Source: Odontocerum albicorne (lineage: Eukaryota; Arthropoda; Insecta; Trichoptera; Odontoceridae). Taken from it: DNA of 64,000 nt. The notes beneath the pieces were generated by a model that worked only from the letters and a program-made list of their open reading frames with translations, was not told the origin of the DNA and ran no database searches. Shown here piece after piece: positions 46,601 through 52,510 of the stretch (position 1 is the stretch's first letter; each line of letters begins with the position of its first letter). Location: the NCBI GenBank assembly GCA_949825065.1, contig OX463859.1:6734217-6798216 (forward strand). Reading direction: 5' to 3'. The translations under genes were made by a program, and so were the position numbers.

Positions 46601-46669
46601 TTATTTATTTATAATTGTTTCAGAAAACCCGCTGATAAAGGAAGATACATAACTTTATTCCATAGATAA
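31484..46669 (+). CDS. Split gene: Myb/SANT-like (MSANT/Zeste-type) DNA-binding protein, spliced model
   Basis: Proposed join: 31484-31654, 33248-33455, 35598-35660, 35883-35945, 37250-37312, 40238-40300, 45557-45854, 46624-46669. All introns are GT-AG and every junction keeps frame, giving 324 codons plus stop. Residues about 5-88 look like the trihelix-type Myb/SANT-like domain (Myb_DNA-bind_5 type): KEAWVKLAEKFN and LKKCWDNIK match its usual spacing, followed by the common KTDGA tail. Residues 127-210 are four repeats of an acidic 21-residue module. Residues about 211-310 are a charged, probably coiled-coil segment. Family members are nuclear DNA-binding proteins, some domesticated from transposons; targets cannot be read here. 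The ATG at 31484 sits in a good context (A at -3, G at +4); an in-frame ATG at 31460 would add 8 residues. Isoforms with fewer modules or other last exons are possible. The reading is inferred from splice signals and phase, without transcript evidence. Confidence 0.72.
31870..32045 (-). repeat. AT-rich dispersed repeat R3, copy 1
   Basis: tcatcaacggtacaatgtat, taacgaaaccaaataaaaag acaaatcaatgcaataaaat and gcataagtaagcaagtgtat. Shared with 59460-59725 and 62455-62700. The later copies end in a GC-rich block (gatac-ggccg-ctc--cagctgccgcacc) absent here. Located in MSANT intron 1. Confidence 0.65.
32065..32730 (-). pseudogene. LINE family A 3' tail containing a tandem array
   Basis: On - it runs from ggaatgaaatgattagggat (32710) through the array to cctcaggatggtttgggcatg (32290), the maturation of WFGH-, to tctgcctaccccaacaggga (32085). 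The 42-bp array at 32331-32617 lies exactly in the LRWFGH region, so the array arose in or was inserted into this LINE copy. Confidence 0.78.
32331..32617 (+). repeat. 42-bp tandem array, seven copies
   Basis: Unit tttaatacacgcctagtaag cggagattgtttattgactcat. The 42-bp period keeps a + frame open (HFNTRLVSGDCLLT repeated), an artefact. Embedded in a LINE family A copy. Confidence 0.93.
33248..33455 (+). CDS. MSANT gene exon 2
   Basis: Follows a long T-run and cag acceptor and starts in phase 0 with RSMIQLKKCWDNIK, the third helix and conserved Trp of the Myb/SANT-like domain. A basic stretch and KTDGA follow, then a Ser/Asp-rich tail. The exon ends in phase 1 before gtaaag. Its last part (DDPINTSTDK to FQYIHE) resembles the 21-residue modules of the next four exons, so it may be the ancestor of the cassette. 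Confidence 0.72.
33642..33926 (+). pseudogene. Orphan open frame in intron 2, weak piggyBac-like look
   Basis: Reads QLHVLTDQSSECKNWINSM, then VGEFRKFSGISIILGLV, which has the hydrophobic pattern of the N-terminal part of the piggyBac transposase domain. No catalytic motif is seen. It starts in phase 0 after an AG and so cannot be joined to exon 2 (phase 1). Most likely an old transposon fragment. Confidence 0.3.
34485..34925 (-). pseudogene. LINE (CR1-like) C-terminal domain
   Basis: 139 residues in one frame on -: IFLLKVFQGLFNCPAILETQ, then LYVPNKYSRARNHPLFYIPT and EIFNQLNDSVNI, typical of the region after the RT domain in CR1/jockey-like LINEs (CP-L-...-VP...R-..FY-P..RTN). Lies in MSANT intron 3. 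The copies at 40.98-41.22/42.19-42.56 kb and 44.36 kb are relatives. Confidence 0.8.
35130..35430 (-). pseudogene. LINE family C tail
   Basis: On -: MWMHRRMLRIPWMDMVSNTR, ILQRAKVDRELLTNIKIRKV, SYLGHVLRGAKYKLLHLI, KGRRGVGSRQISWLRNIRDW. This is the familiar C-terminal tail of an insect LINE RT, one frame over about 85 codons with a single stop. Inserted in MSANT intron 3; a shorter copy lies at 3815-4010. Confidence 0.85.
35598..35660 (+). CDS. MSANT gene micro-exon cassette copy 1
   Basis: A 63-nt exon between ttttgttttag and gtaaat, phase 1 on both sides, so it can be included, skipped or repeated without changing frame. With the carried G it encodes ENESINTSQEIKVENCDFYV plus Q. The upstream intron end (aaattacatgt...ttgttttag) is shared with the other three copies, so the duplicated unit includes intron sequence. 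Confidence 0.7.
35883..35945 (+). CDS. MSANT gene micro-exon cassette copy 2
   Basis: Second 63-nt, phase 1-1 exon, only 222 bp after copy 1, so this intron is close to the uninterrupted unit length of about 285 bp. It encodes ENEPMNTSQDIKVENCDFYT plus Q; the Ser-to-Pro and Ile-to-Met changes show divergence while the frame is kept. Confidence 0.7.
36000..36672 (-). pseudogene. Tc1-like transposase C-terminal remnant in MSANT intron
   Basis: The - strand around 36230-36080 reads a tail of the type (L)CRN-nFQTRLHKCHRRGGHYLED, a common Tc1-like C-terminus. The + strand ends attctaggccaccctgta at about 36672, a plausible terminal repeat. Frames are broken. The element interrupts the intron between cassette copies 2 and 3, whose shared sequence resumes at tattttcatgg. 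Confidence 0.6.
36790..36990 (-). repeat. tRNA-derived SINE (family S2)
   Basis: On -: gacctccgtggcctggtggt aagacacttgtctgccgatc, box B gcgggttcgatccccgctgg, tail caaccagaaatatg... tcttccaaacaaccag and ggcaataaactcgccaggt. Resembles a tRNA with GGCCTGGTGGT A box. Lies in an MSANT intron. Confidence 0.83.
37055..37171 (-). mobile_element. Right end of the 38-kb piggyBac family
   Basis: Matches the right end of the element at 38049 (ggtaatg-tggtagat, ggccgataaaccggcctat-type sequence, ending ctaaggg) and stops at TTAA (37172-37175). The left end is missing; a SINE precedes it. The TTAA lies in the intron sequence shared by all cassette units (compare 52430). Confidence 0.7.
37250..37312 (+). 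CDS. MSANT gene micro-exon cassette copy 3
   Basis: Third 63-nt, phase 1-1 exon, encoding ENESINTSQDIKTENCDFYI plus Q. The intron before it is expanded by a Tc1-like remnant, a tRNA-derived SINE and a piggyBac end. The acceptor (ttgttttag) and donor (gtaaat) are intact despite this. Confidence 0.7.
37586..37804. mobile_element. MITE with TATAGTTCAG ends (copy 2)
   Basis: 219 bp with long inverted arms of about 60 bp (tatagttcagaaaatgtagg; ggatgagtc-tgtgacagctcacaaatt) around an AT-rich core. It is inserted in the MSANT intron between cassette copies 3 and 4. The arms are nearly identical to each other, so a transcript could fold into a long hairpin. Confidence 0.88.
38049..38728 (-). mobile_element. 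Deleted piggyBac-like element, second family
   Basis: 680 bp flanked by TTAA (38045-38048, 38729-38732) with TIRs CCCTTTGAACCCT and AGGGTTCAAAGGG. On the - strand around 38390-38580 it retains the piggyBac C-terminal Cys-rich region (KTAYWCKSCEVFLCIGCG, then NCFDVYYSK and a stop). It lies in the intron between cassette copies 3 and 4 of the MSANT gene. Confidence 0.85.
38905..39048 (-). repeat. tRNA-derived SINE S1
   Basis: On -: catggctgcgctgtaatgca, tgtggaaggtcaccgattcg, aacaccgcactgtgc and tgacaaagccacctagtatt. Diverged. In the MSANT intron. Confidence 0.75.
39105..39837 (-). mobile_element. Tc1/mariner-superfamily remnant, second copy
   Basis: Begins gggtgtcccaaca and ends cgctcttattggaacacc, the same terminal repeats as 27030-28113. 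The - strand at about 39640-39380 encodes GLTPCDFFLWNILKLRVYAN, NPQTIPELKAEIQRVIATID, the DDE_3-type C-terminus, then stops. A GC-rich palindrome (39116-39304) interrupts it. Located in the MSANT intron before cassette copy 4. Confidence 0.8.
39116..39304. mobile_element. GC-rich foldback MITE
   Basis: The left arm, ggcctcggccacacaggtag then gagcctcgcttggtgcgtag, pairs with the right arm ending ctacctgtgtcgccgaggcc. Arms are about 70 bp with an AT-rich centre. It lies inside the Tc1-like remnant. No clear target duplication can be read. Confidence 0.8.
40238..40300 (+). CDS. MSANT gene micro-exon cassette copy 4
   Basis: Fourth 63-nt, phase 1-1 exon, encoding ENESINTSQDIKAENCDLYI plus Q, after tttgtttttag and before gtaaaa. 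It is about 2.9 kb from copy 3 because of MITE, piggyBac and Tc1-like insertions. A hairpin retroposon sits about 35 bp downstream of its donor. Confidence 0.68.
40335..40580 (+). mobile_element. Hairpin retroposon with 14-bp target duplication
   Basis: Arms of about 110 bp (ctttttatgacggtataa...caccttatcttcagggga; its reverse complement follows) around a short loop. A unique leader, gtttatagttaaggcattaa, lies on the left only. Direct repeats TTTATAATTATGTT flank it at 40321-40334 and 40581-40594. Inverted structure with a long duplication indicates target-primed insertion rather than cut-and-paste. Confidence 0.8.
40665..40765 (+). repeat. tRNA-derived SINE S2, 5' part
   Basis: gacctccgtggcctagttgg tacgacgtctgccttctgac, ccagaggttgcggttttgat tcccgttt. 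Only the tRNA-like head and a short stretch remain. Confidence 0.8.
40980..42565 (+). pseudogene. LINE (CR1-like) C-terminus split by the palindromic mariner
   Basis: The left part (40980-41226) reads FLLQVFQGCFDCSAILETLN, LYVPNKFSCARNHPLFY. The right part (42190-42565) resumes with YIPTYRTNSVTCGIEILNQL, VDIFLTLPSCMRRILADIRL, then NQSNRAGYYDRVFAVRGPVV and FSLRKLLKTIFFG. Removing 41227-42189 and one TA rejoins the FYIP-RTN motif. Confidence 0.85.
41227..42189. mobile_element. Palindromic (head-to-head) mariner derivative
   Basis: Both ends carry the same 5' terminus (TTAGGTGTTAACATAAG at left, reverse complement at 42178-42189) with TA duplications at 41225-41226 and 42190-42191. The left arm reads the N-terminal transposase on + (EHFRHLLLFAFNRE, RTARQWFLRFKDGNF). 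The right arm reads the same N-terminus on - (VDFDEDCLNHIIHEDPLQTT to WVPHVL). The arms meet near 41650-41690. No catalytic region remains. It sits inside a LINE C-terminal fragment, whose sequence resumes right after the TA. Confidence 0.85.
42719..42934. mobile_element. MITE with TATAGTTCAG ends (copy 3)
   Basis: 216 bp, the same family as 37586-37804: agttcggaaattctaggatg at left, tcatcctagattttccgaac at right, with the shared core gaggcttatattaaagttga. Located in the large MSANT intron before the coiled-coil exon. Confidence 0.88.
43630..43825 (+). repeat. GC-rich dispersed repeat, copy 2
   Basis: agcggcggggggtcccgagg tgcgctagcgcgccgaaccg, ggtctcacggtttattgtat gtctctgtctgccctatatg, gatcgctccggcatgaattg, ggtcaatttgaaaggaatat. 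The extra gcaaacttggccgg compared with copy 1 suggests copy 1 lost it. Confidence 0.8.
44045..44290 (-). repeat. tRNA-derived SINE S2
   Basis: On -: acacctccgtggtcctaatt gatacgctgcctgtctacca, ggggctgcaggtacaactcc, then tttctggttgcttggaatag and aagttgtacagtatacaacg. Diverged B box. Confidence 0.78.
44365..44660 (+). pseudogene. LINE (CR1-like) C-terminus
   Basis: 97-residue frame: KLVRGVVSCPALLQRLALNV, PNNYTRLRRQELFSITYART, RALTLLNGTASDIDIFH. The same domain as 34485-34925 but a different subfamily. The copy ends in aaaataaataaataaat, a simple LINE tail. Confidence 0.82.
44880..44955 (-). repeat. SINE S2-like head
   Basis: On -: ttcctgtgacctgcttggta agacgccttcaagataaggg atttcaggttcaatttcc. 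Diverged A and B boxes. Confidence 0.65.
45557..45854 (+). CDS. MSANT gene coiled-coil exon
   Basis: Begins after tttttttcttttag in phase 1 (G+CT gives Ala) and encodes APKRIAVGTGFESAACLEF, then a Glu/Lys/Leu-rich region with EYRIFKMEMLELQKIH and VEELRKLEKD, typical of the C-terminal dimerisation coiled coils of Myb/SANT-like proteins. It can end in phase 2 at CACAAAAG before gtaatc. If unspliced, the next codon is TAA (45856-45858), which would give an alternative short C-terminus. Confidence 0.68.
46310..46490 (-). pseudogene. LINE family B 3' end
   Basis: On -: caaactaatgttagattcgc tccgtccttggcatgcttta agaagcgacagaaaaaactc, followed by the 3' UTR aggaatgaaacacg. Near-identical to 21340-21440. 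Confidence 0.82.
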
Positions 46670-47189
46670 AGAAATAATATATTTGATATGTGTAAATTGT
46701 TTCAGAAAACCCGCTGATACAGAAGAGACGTAACTTTATTCGATAGATAAAGAAACAATATATTTGATATTTGTAAATTGTTTCAGAAAACCCGCTGATA
46801 AAGAAGAGACGTAACTTTATTCGATAGATAAAGAAACAATATATTTGATATGTGTAAATTGTTTCAGAAAACCCGCTGATAAAGAAGAGACGTAACTTTA
46901 TTCGATAGATAAAGAAACAATATATTTGATATGTGTAAATTGTTTCAGAAAACTCGCTGATAAAGAAGAGACGTAACTTTATTCGATAGATAAAGAAACA
47001 ATATATTTGATATGTGTAAATTGTTTCAGAAAACCCGCTGATAAAGAAGAGACGTAACTTTATTTGATAGATATAGAAACAATATATTTGATATGTGTAA
47101 ATTGTTTCAGAAAACCCGCTGATTAAGAAGAGACGTAACTTTATTCGATAGATAAAGGAACAATATATTTGATATGTGTAAATTGACTT
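46613..47189 (+). repeat. 81-bp minisatellite, seven copies, each with a splice acceptor
   Basis: The cag trinucleotides start at 46621, 46703, 46784, 46865, 46946, 47027 and 47108, a period of 81-82 bp. Each unit reads ...aaattgtttcag, then AAAACCCGCTGAT..., a stop about 25 bp later, then an AT-rich spacer. Copies 2-7 are nearly identical and copy 1 is the most diverged, which suggests expansion downstream from copy 1. Confidence 0.9.
46624..46669 (+). CDS. MSANT gene candidate terminal exon (first minisatellite copy)
   Basis: Follows ataattgtttcag. Joined to the phase-2 end of the previous exon it reads R-KPADKGRYITLFHR-stop. Copies 2-7 of the surrounding 81-bp array have the same acceptor and instead read KPAD(T/K)EET-stop or close variants. 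Which copy is used, if any, cannot be told from sequence. Confidence 0.45.
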
Positions 47190-47580
47190 GCATCATACTA
47201 TTGTTATGAAAAAATTATGTCTGTCTCTTCGAAACTCAGCAAGAGGTGGAAAAAATGTAAAGCTGCTTTCTGTGATTTTAAAGGTCATTCGGAACCTCGT
47301 CCAGATTTAAGGCTTCTTTATGAGTGTCAAGATGAATAAGGATCAGTAGGGGTATACTTCTGAAGCATTCAAGAATACCTTGGCAGCCGTTGACGAGATG
47401 GTAGTGTCTGATTGAAGAGGAGGGTCACATCAAGACTTTAAAAGCTGAAAATAACACCCTTGGCCGTTGACTTGATTGCGCTGAGATAGAGGTCACACCA
47501 GTTATGAGTAGGGCGGTCGAAGATCTCGAATCTGGTATGGAGGCAATTAATGGTAATCAAGTTGTAAAGGCTGTATGTAT

Positions 47581-48085
47581 AGGGTGTTCCAATAAGAGCG
47601 CCGGATTTAGTTTTTTAATTAAACACATTATTTACTCGAAAAGTAATAATATTTTTAGTTCTTTGGAAAGTATAAATGTTGCAATTACGTATGGAACAAA
47701 ATGTCAGACAAATGCGCACCACGGCTCTGTTGGTAAACTCTTGCTCTTTTGATGATTTATATTTATAGGGTGTACCAATAAGAGCGCCGGATTAAAATTT
47801 CACGCCATTTTTTTTTATAAGGCTTGGAAGCTCTAAAAATTTCATATGTGCCATCTCTCAATCTTGCGATTAGTAAATATGGAACGCTACACGAAAGAAC
47901 AACACGGCATTATTGTTAAAACTCATAAAAATGGAAAGTGTTTTTCTGAAACAGATCGTAAACTTTGTGGTATTTTTGGTCGAAATAATGTGTATGCCAA
48001 TAAGCCACAAACAATTCCTGAGCTGAGATTAACAGATGGCACATATGAAGTTTTTAGAGCTGCCAAACTTGAATATAAGGATTTT
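47581..48085 (+). pseudogene. Two Tc1-like termini and an internally deleted transposase
   Basis: Termini agggtgttccaataagagcg at 47581 and agggtgtaccaataagagcg at about 47767 are in direct order. From 47879 the frame reads MERYTKEQHGIIVKTHKNGK, a DUF4817-type N-terminal helix-turn-helix. It then jumps in frame to YANKPQTIPELR, the C-terminal block seen at 39.5 kb, so about 200 residues including the catalytic core are deleted. Confidence 0.78.
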
Positions 48086-48359
48086 ACCACTGTAAATCAG
48101 AGGGAATGCTAAATCGTGCTGAGGCAGATGCCGTGGAATTATGTTTATCATAAGGAGAGTGTTAACGGTAATGTTAAGGCATTGACTTTCTTTTCTTAAA
48201 AAAAAAAACCAACAACCATTTACAAAATCCATAGTTTACAACCATAATAAAATAGCGAATCAAATCAAGAACCTTGGGGGAAAAAATAATTTAAAAGATA
48301 AAGCGACCTCATACATCAACATTTATCACACTTATGCCATAAGACAGGATAAAAGTTTG

Positions 48360-48490
48360 TCTTCCATTTGTCATTTGCGGACGAGTCACTGCGTGGTGGC
48401 TAGTCACCTTTACAGAATGGGTATTGTGGAGAGTCTCCGGCTGGGAGTGTGGTCTGGATGATGAAACTATAGACCATGTATTTTTCGGCA
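48360..48490 (+). pseudogene. LINE C-terminal zinc-knuckle-like fragment
   Basis: CHLRTSHCVVASHLYRMGIV (joined across a frame change), ESLRLGVWSG.., then GLDDETIDHVFFG. Same segment as 18895-19020, opposite strand. The segment ends at the same point (tttttcgg). Confidence 0.75.
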
Positions 48491-48690
48491 TAAGATTAAG
48501 GTTTAAATTAAGTGTATTTTAAGTATTAAAATATTGTACAACTTAAAATAAAAATAATTATTGAACAATGCACATATTGGAAAAGACATATCGAAAAACT
48601 AAGTGAAATGCTATGGTTGATTTTAAGTGTATTTTAGATACTAAAATATTGCGTAACTTGAATTATAATCACCTTGATCATTTTCTTCTC

Positions 48691-48975
48691 ATTGTTGGCA
48701 TTTCCAAAGTTACTGATTGAAGTTACATTGTTAGCATTTCCAAAGTTACCGATCGAAGTTGCATTATAGACATTCCCAAAGTTACGGATCGAAGTTACAT
48801 TGTTGACATTTCCAAAGTTACCGATCGAAGTTACATTGCTTGCATTCCCAAAGTTACCGATTGAAGTTACATTGTCGGCATTTACAAAGTTACTGATTGA
48901 AGTTATATTGTCGGCATTTACAAAGTGACCTATCCAAGTTATACTGTCGGCATTTACAAAGTTACCGATCAATGC
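48691..48975 (-). repeat. 36-bp tandem array, eight copies
   Basis: Unit gttacattgttggcatttcc aaagttaccgatcgaa. On - it gives a repeated frame (GNANNVTSIGNF), kept open only by the 36-bp period. The mariner lies about 60 bp to the right. Confidence 0.92.
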
Positions 48976-49035
48976 TTTTTATATTTTTATTGAATTTTTT
49001 CAAGACTGATATTTGTTTTTTACAATTTATATATA

Positions 49036-50323
49036 TTGGGTGTACAAATAAGTCACCGCCGTTTGACAAAAGTTGGCGCCACCAATAAGTTATGGTTAAA
49101 ATTGTCAGATGTAAAATGTCATTATCTTAAGGTTGGACATCTGTCAACAACATGACCTTGAAATATTAGTGAATTTTTATCAGTATAACATATTTTTTTG
49201 TGTTCGAAAATGTCAAGTTTTGAGCCGAATAAGCGTCATTTGCGGGAACTTTTGATTTACTTCTTCAATTTGAAGAAATCTGCAGCTGAGGCGCATCGAT
49301 TGCTTGTAGAAGCATATGGTGAGGCTGCCTTAAGTGAGAGAAGTTGTCGTGAGTGGTTTCAAAAGTTTAAGAACGGTGAATTTGACATCGAAGACAAAGA
49401 ACGTAGCGGAAGGCCGAAAGTGTACGAAGACGCGGAATTGGAAGTATTATTGGATCAAGATTCGTGCCAAACGCAAGAAGAACTTGCACTTACATTAGGA
49501 GTGACTCAACAAGCAATTTCACATAGGTTGAAATCATTGGGAATGATTCAAAAACAAGGAAATTGGGTTCCATATGAACTGACACCGAGAAACGTTGAAC
49601 GCCGATTTTCCACATGTGAAATGCTGCTTGCCAGGCATAAACGAAAGGGTTTTCTGCACCGTATAGTCACTGGTGATGAAAAATGGATCCACTATGATAA
49701 TCCAAAAAGGAAGAAATCATGGGGAACCCCTGGCCATGCTTCAACATCTACAGCTAAGCCAAATATTCATGGAAAAAAACTCTTGTTGTGTATTTGGTGG
49801 GATCAGCTTGGTGTCGTGTATTATGAGTTGCTCAAACCGAACGAAACCATTGCTGGGGCTGTCTACCGAGCACAATTGATGAGATTGAGTCGAGCACTCG
49901 AGGAAAAGCGCGCCCACTGCTACTCCAGACACGACAAAATTATTCTCCTGCATGATAATGCTCGTCCACATGTTGCGGCGCCGGTCAAAACCTTTTTGGA
50001 AACAATCAATTGGGAAGTTTTACCCCACCCGCTGTATTCACCAGACATTGCTCCTTCTGATTTTCACTTGTTTCGATCGATGACGCATGACCTGTCTGAG
50101 CAGCACTTCACATCATATGAAGATACCAAAAATTGGGTCGATTCGTGGATAGCCTCAAAAGATGAAGCATTCTTCCGACGCTGTATCCGTATGCTGCCAG
50201 AAAGATGGGAAAAGGTAGTGGCAAGCGATGGGCAATACTTCGAATAAAACATGAGGTTCCGTTCTTTCACAATAAATGCCCAATTTTTGATAAAAAACGG
50301 CGGAAACTTATTTGTACACCTAA
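49036..50323 (+). mobile_element. Intact mariner (DD34D) element
   Basis: 1288 bp, bounded by TA at 49034-49035 and 50324-50325. The inverted terminal repeats start TTGGGTGTACAAATAAGT on the left and TTAGGTGTACAAATAAGT on the right; about 26 of the first 29 positions match. The length is typical for mariner. It lies just beyond a 36-bp tandem array. Complete ends and an open transposase suggest a recent insertion. Confidence 0.93.
49210..50247 (+). CDS. Mariner transposase, full length
   Basis: 345 residues, the length of Mos1-type mariner transposases; the start chosen is ATG in MSSFEPNKRH. The N-terminus has two helix-turn-helix regions for terminal-repeat binding (about residues 8-55 and 85-112), the linker motif WVPYEL (119-124), and the catalytic triad D156 (VTGDEKWIHYDN), D249 (HDNARPH) and D284 (YSPDIAPSD), with 34 residues between the last two. 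The family cuts and pastes DNA at TA sites in the nucleus. No frameshift or stop is present, so it may be active; that is inference. Closest in character to the mauritiana/mellifera-type mariners. Confidence 0.95.
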   Translation: MSSFEPNKRHLRELLIYFFNLKKSAAEAHRLLVEAYGEAALSERSCREWFQKFKNGEFDIEDKERSGRPKVYEDAELEVLLDQDSCQTQEELALTLGVTQQAISHRLKSLGMIQKQGNWVPYELTPRNVERRFSTCEMLLARHKRKGFLHRIVTGDEKWIHYDNPKRKKSWGTPGHASTSTAKPNIHGKKLLLCIWWDQLGVVYYELLKPNETIAGAVYRAQLMRLSRALEEKRAHCYSRHDKIILLHDNARPHVAAPVKTFLETINWEVLPHPLYSPDIAPSDFHLFRSMTHDLSEQHFTSYEDTKNWVDSWIASKDEAFFRRCIRMLPERWEKVVASDGQYFE

Positions 50324-51039
50324 TAATATATCATGCATAAATAAATGTTTATTTAATAATGGTTTCTGTTCTTTCGTATAATATTTTATTTCATTATTTT
50401 TATTGTAATTTTTTTATTTAATTGTTAAATAAATTATATTTTAAAATTTACACTGTTTTATTGTAACGAAGTGGTCTTATTTTTCTAATCACAAATTTCA
50501 TTTATTTTTCCAAAATACTAAAACACTCAGCTGAAAAATTCATACTCAGCGTTTAAATTCTTACACACGTTTGAATCCAAAAGATCCGACCTATTTAACA
50601 ATCATTTTTCATAGTATTTCTTAGGTTAGTTTAAGTCTATTATCTCTCAAGAGTGTGTTGAAAGTTCTTGGAGCAAGGAATTCTATATTCCTCCTTTCAA
50701 AAATGTTTCATGTCTTGTTCTATGATTCTCTTTAACATATTTATTGAACAATGGTGAATACAATTTATAGTGAATGATTTAATAAATATTTTAAAGTGTT
50801 TCTGTTCTTTGAAAAGAGAGAAAAACGGTACAACTCAAACAACACATGAAAGTAAATCCATATAATTCATCTTGGCAAAAACAACTTCTTCACTTTACTT
50901 CTTCACTATAAAATCCATATATTGTCCATATTTATAACTATGCAGTTTTGTTATGGAAGAGTTGTTCAAATTATAATTAGTGGCAACCTCTTCACTATAG
51001 AACAAAACATTTTGCCGAGTGGGCCTACAAGGAACGTGT

Positions 51040-51470
51040 AGCATGATAAACTGAGTTAGTACTTTAGGAATGTATGTTCCTTAAAGGAGAGATGATGAGG
51101 ATGATTGTTGATAAATAAAAACTTGTCGAAATCGGAATGTGTAAAGAGGAATTTTATTAACAAACGTCGGTATTTATAATGTTTATTGAATGTGTGCGGG
51201 AATGCACACGCGATATATCGCTGTCTCGTCTCTGCGTTTACAATACGTTTGTTGTCGCGTGTAGGTATCCTTTTTGTTTTGGGAGACAGCGCGAAAGATG
51301 TGTTGCTTTCTCCTTTCCTCATGGAATGCGCTCTCGTTTGGTAGCGAGTTGAATGACCGACGCGTGGACTTTGTCCATTGATTGTCTCGCATTGTGAAGC
51401 ATGCGAGTTTGATGACCGGGCGAGCAAAGGTCGCCTCGTGGGTTTAGTGACCGCGCATACGGTCGCCACA
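51040..51470 (-). mobile_element. Solo LTR-like sequence, diverged partner of 24083
   Basis: On - it begins TGTGGCGACCGTATGCGCGG at 51470, runs through GC-rich sequence (cgctgtctcccaaaac), then tataaatacc, ttaataaaattcctctttac and caacaatcatcctcatcatc, the same order as the 24-kb sequence. The open frame 51056-51469 on - is a by-product of the LTR and has no recognisable protein. Confidence 0.65.
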
Positions 51471-51649
51471 GTACCAAACTATTGAAATACAAGCTGATAA
51501 TCTTGAATAATGTATCGAGTATACTCGTATCTAGGATTTCTTGAATAATCTTATAGAGAAATAAATCTTATTTTTTCCTACTTAAGTCTTGTGTTGTTGA
51601 TTGAATTTGATTATTTTTTAAACTTTTTATGGTGTGTTATATATTGCTA

Positions 51650-52270
51650 AGGGCTTAGAGTTCAAGGATTCTGATGTGCAAGTTATGACTTACTGTCTCT
51701 TGCCTTTTATGATCAACTCCACACCCACCTGTGCGAGGTAAACCCTATGTAGTTGTACCGTATCGAGATTGAGGTAACCAGGGATGAACTGATGGGAGAT
51801 TGGGGTGTCAAGGGACTCGGCCGGACTTGTCCGTGCAGGTTCTCCTAATTTAGGTGTAGATCGGCAGCAAGGTGTAATGTTTAGAAAATGAGCTAACATG
51901 CTACTGCAGTGTAAAAAGCCAGGAGAAACCACTGCACTATATTCCCAAGATAACTACAATGATATGTCAAACTAACACCTCTATTCACGAAGGACTGAGA
52001 ATCATCAACAGATTGTTGATATGCCTTTGATGAGTCTTTGGCCACATTGCTTGTGGCCAAGGAGACTGGAGAGGTTTGTGGTTACTGGAGGTGTGGAAGG
52101 ACGACACACAAGAGGAAGAATCCCAATGCATTGGACTGACTAAGTGAGAGATATAACTGAACTACCCTTACCAACTGCCTTTCAAACTGCTGAGTACAGG
52201 GATGGATGGAGAGGAGTCGTCGGAAGCTATCATGGGAGTCATGATGCTCAGTCATGAGCTACACGACAGG
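51650..52270 (+). pseudogene. LINE family E tail
   Basis: Upstream sequence 51650-51960 leads into TSIHEGLRIINRLLI, then VFGHIACGQGDW, LWLLEVWKDDTQEEESQCI (frameshifted VVTGGVEGRHTRGRIPMHW), PTAFQTAEYRDGWRGVVGSY-like ends (ctgagtacagggatggatgg agagg). Typical LFGHIARR ... VVTG-VEGRR-RGR-P-RW tail. Confidence 0.78.
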
Positions 52271-52510
52271 ATGAATATATTGCTATTTTCATATATCATA
52301 TTTTGAAAGATATGTGTATTCTGATTTTCTAAGTATTTTTTGGAAAATGTTGATATGTTATCTTGTTTCATATAATTATTATATAAAGGACACTTAGGTT
52401 AAGTTTATTTTGTTAATAACTAAATTCAATTTAATCTTTTCTTTCAAAAAATTTAATAATAATAAGGATCTGCAGTTTGGTTGAGATCATTTGATATGGG
52501 GCTGAAAATG

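Noticed and set aside
48634..48972. 112-codon open frame on - with a repeating GNANNVTSIGNF pattern
   Set aside because: The frame is open only because the 36-bp period is a multiple of three; no start, splice or domain support.
51056..51469. 137-codon - strand open frame
   Set aside because: Coincides with the solo LTR-like sequence; composition and position fit LTR sequence rather than protein.
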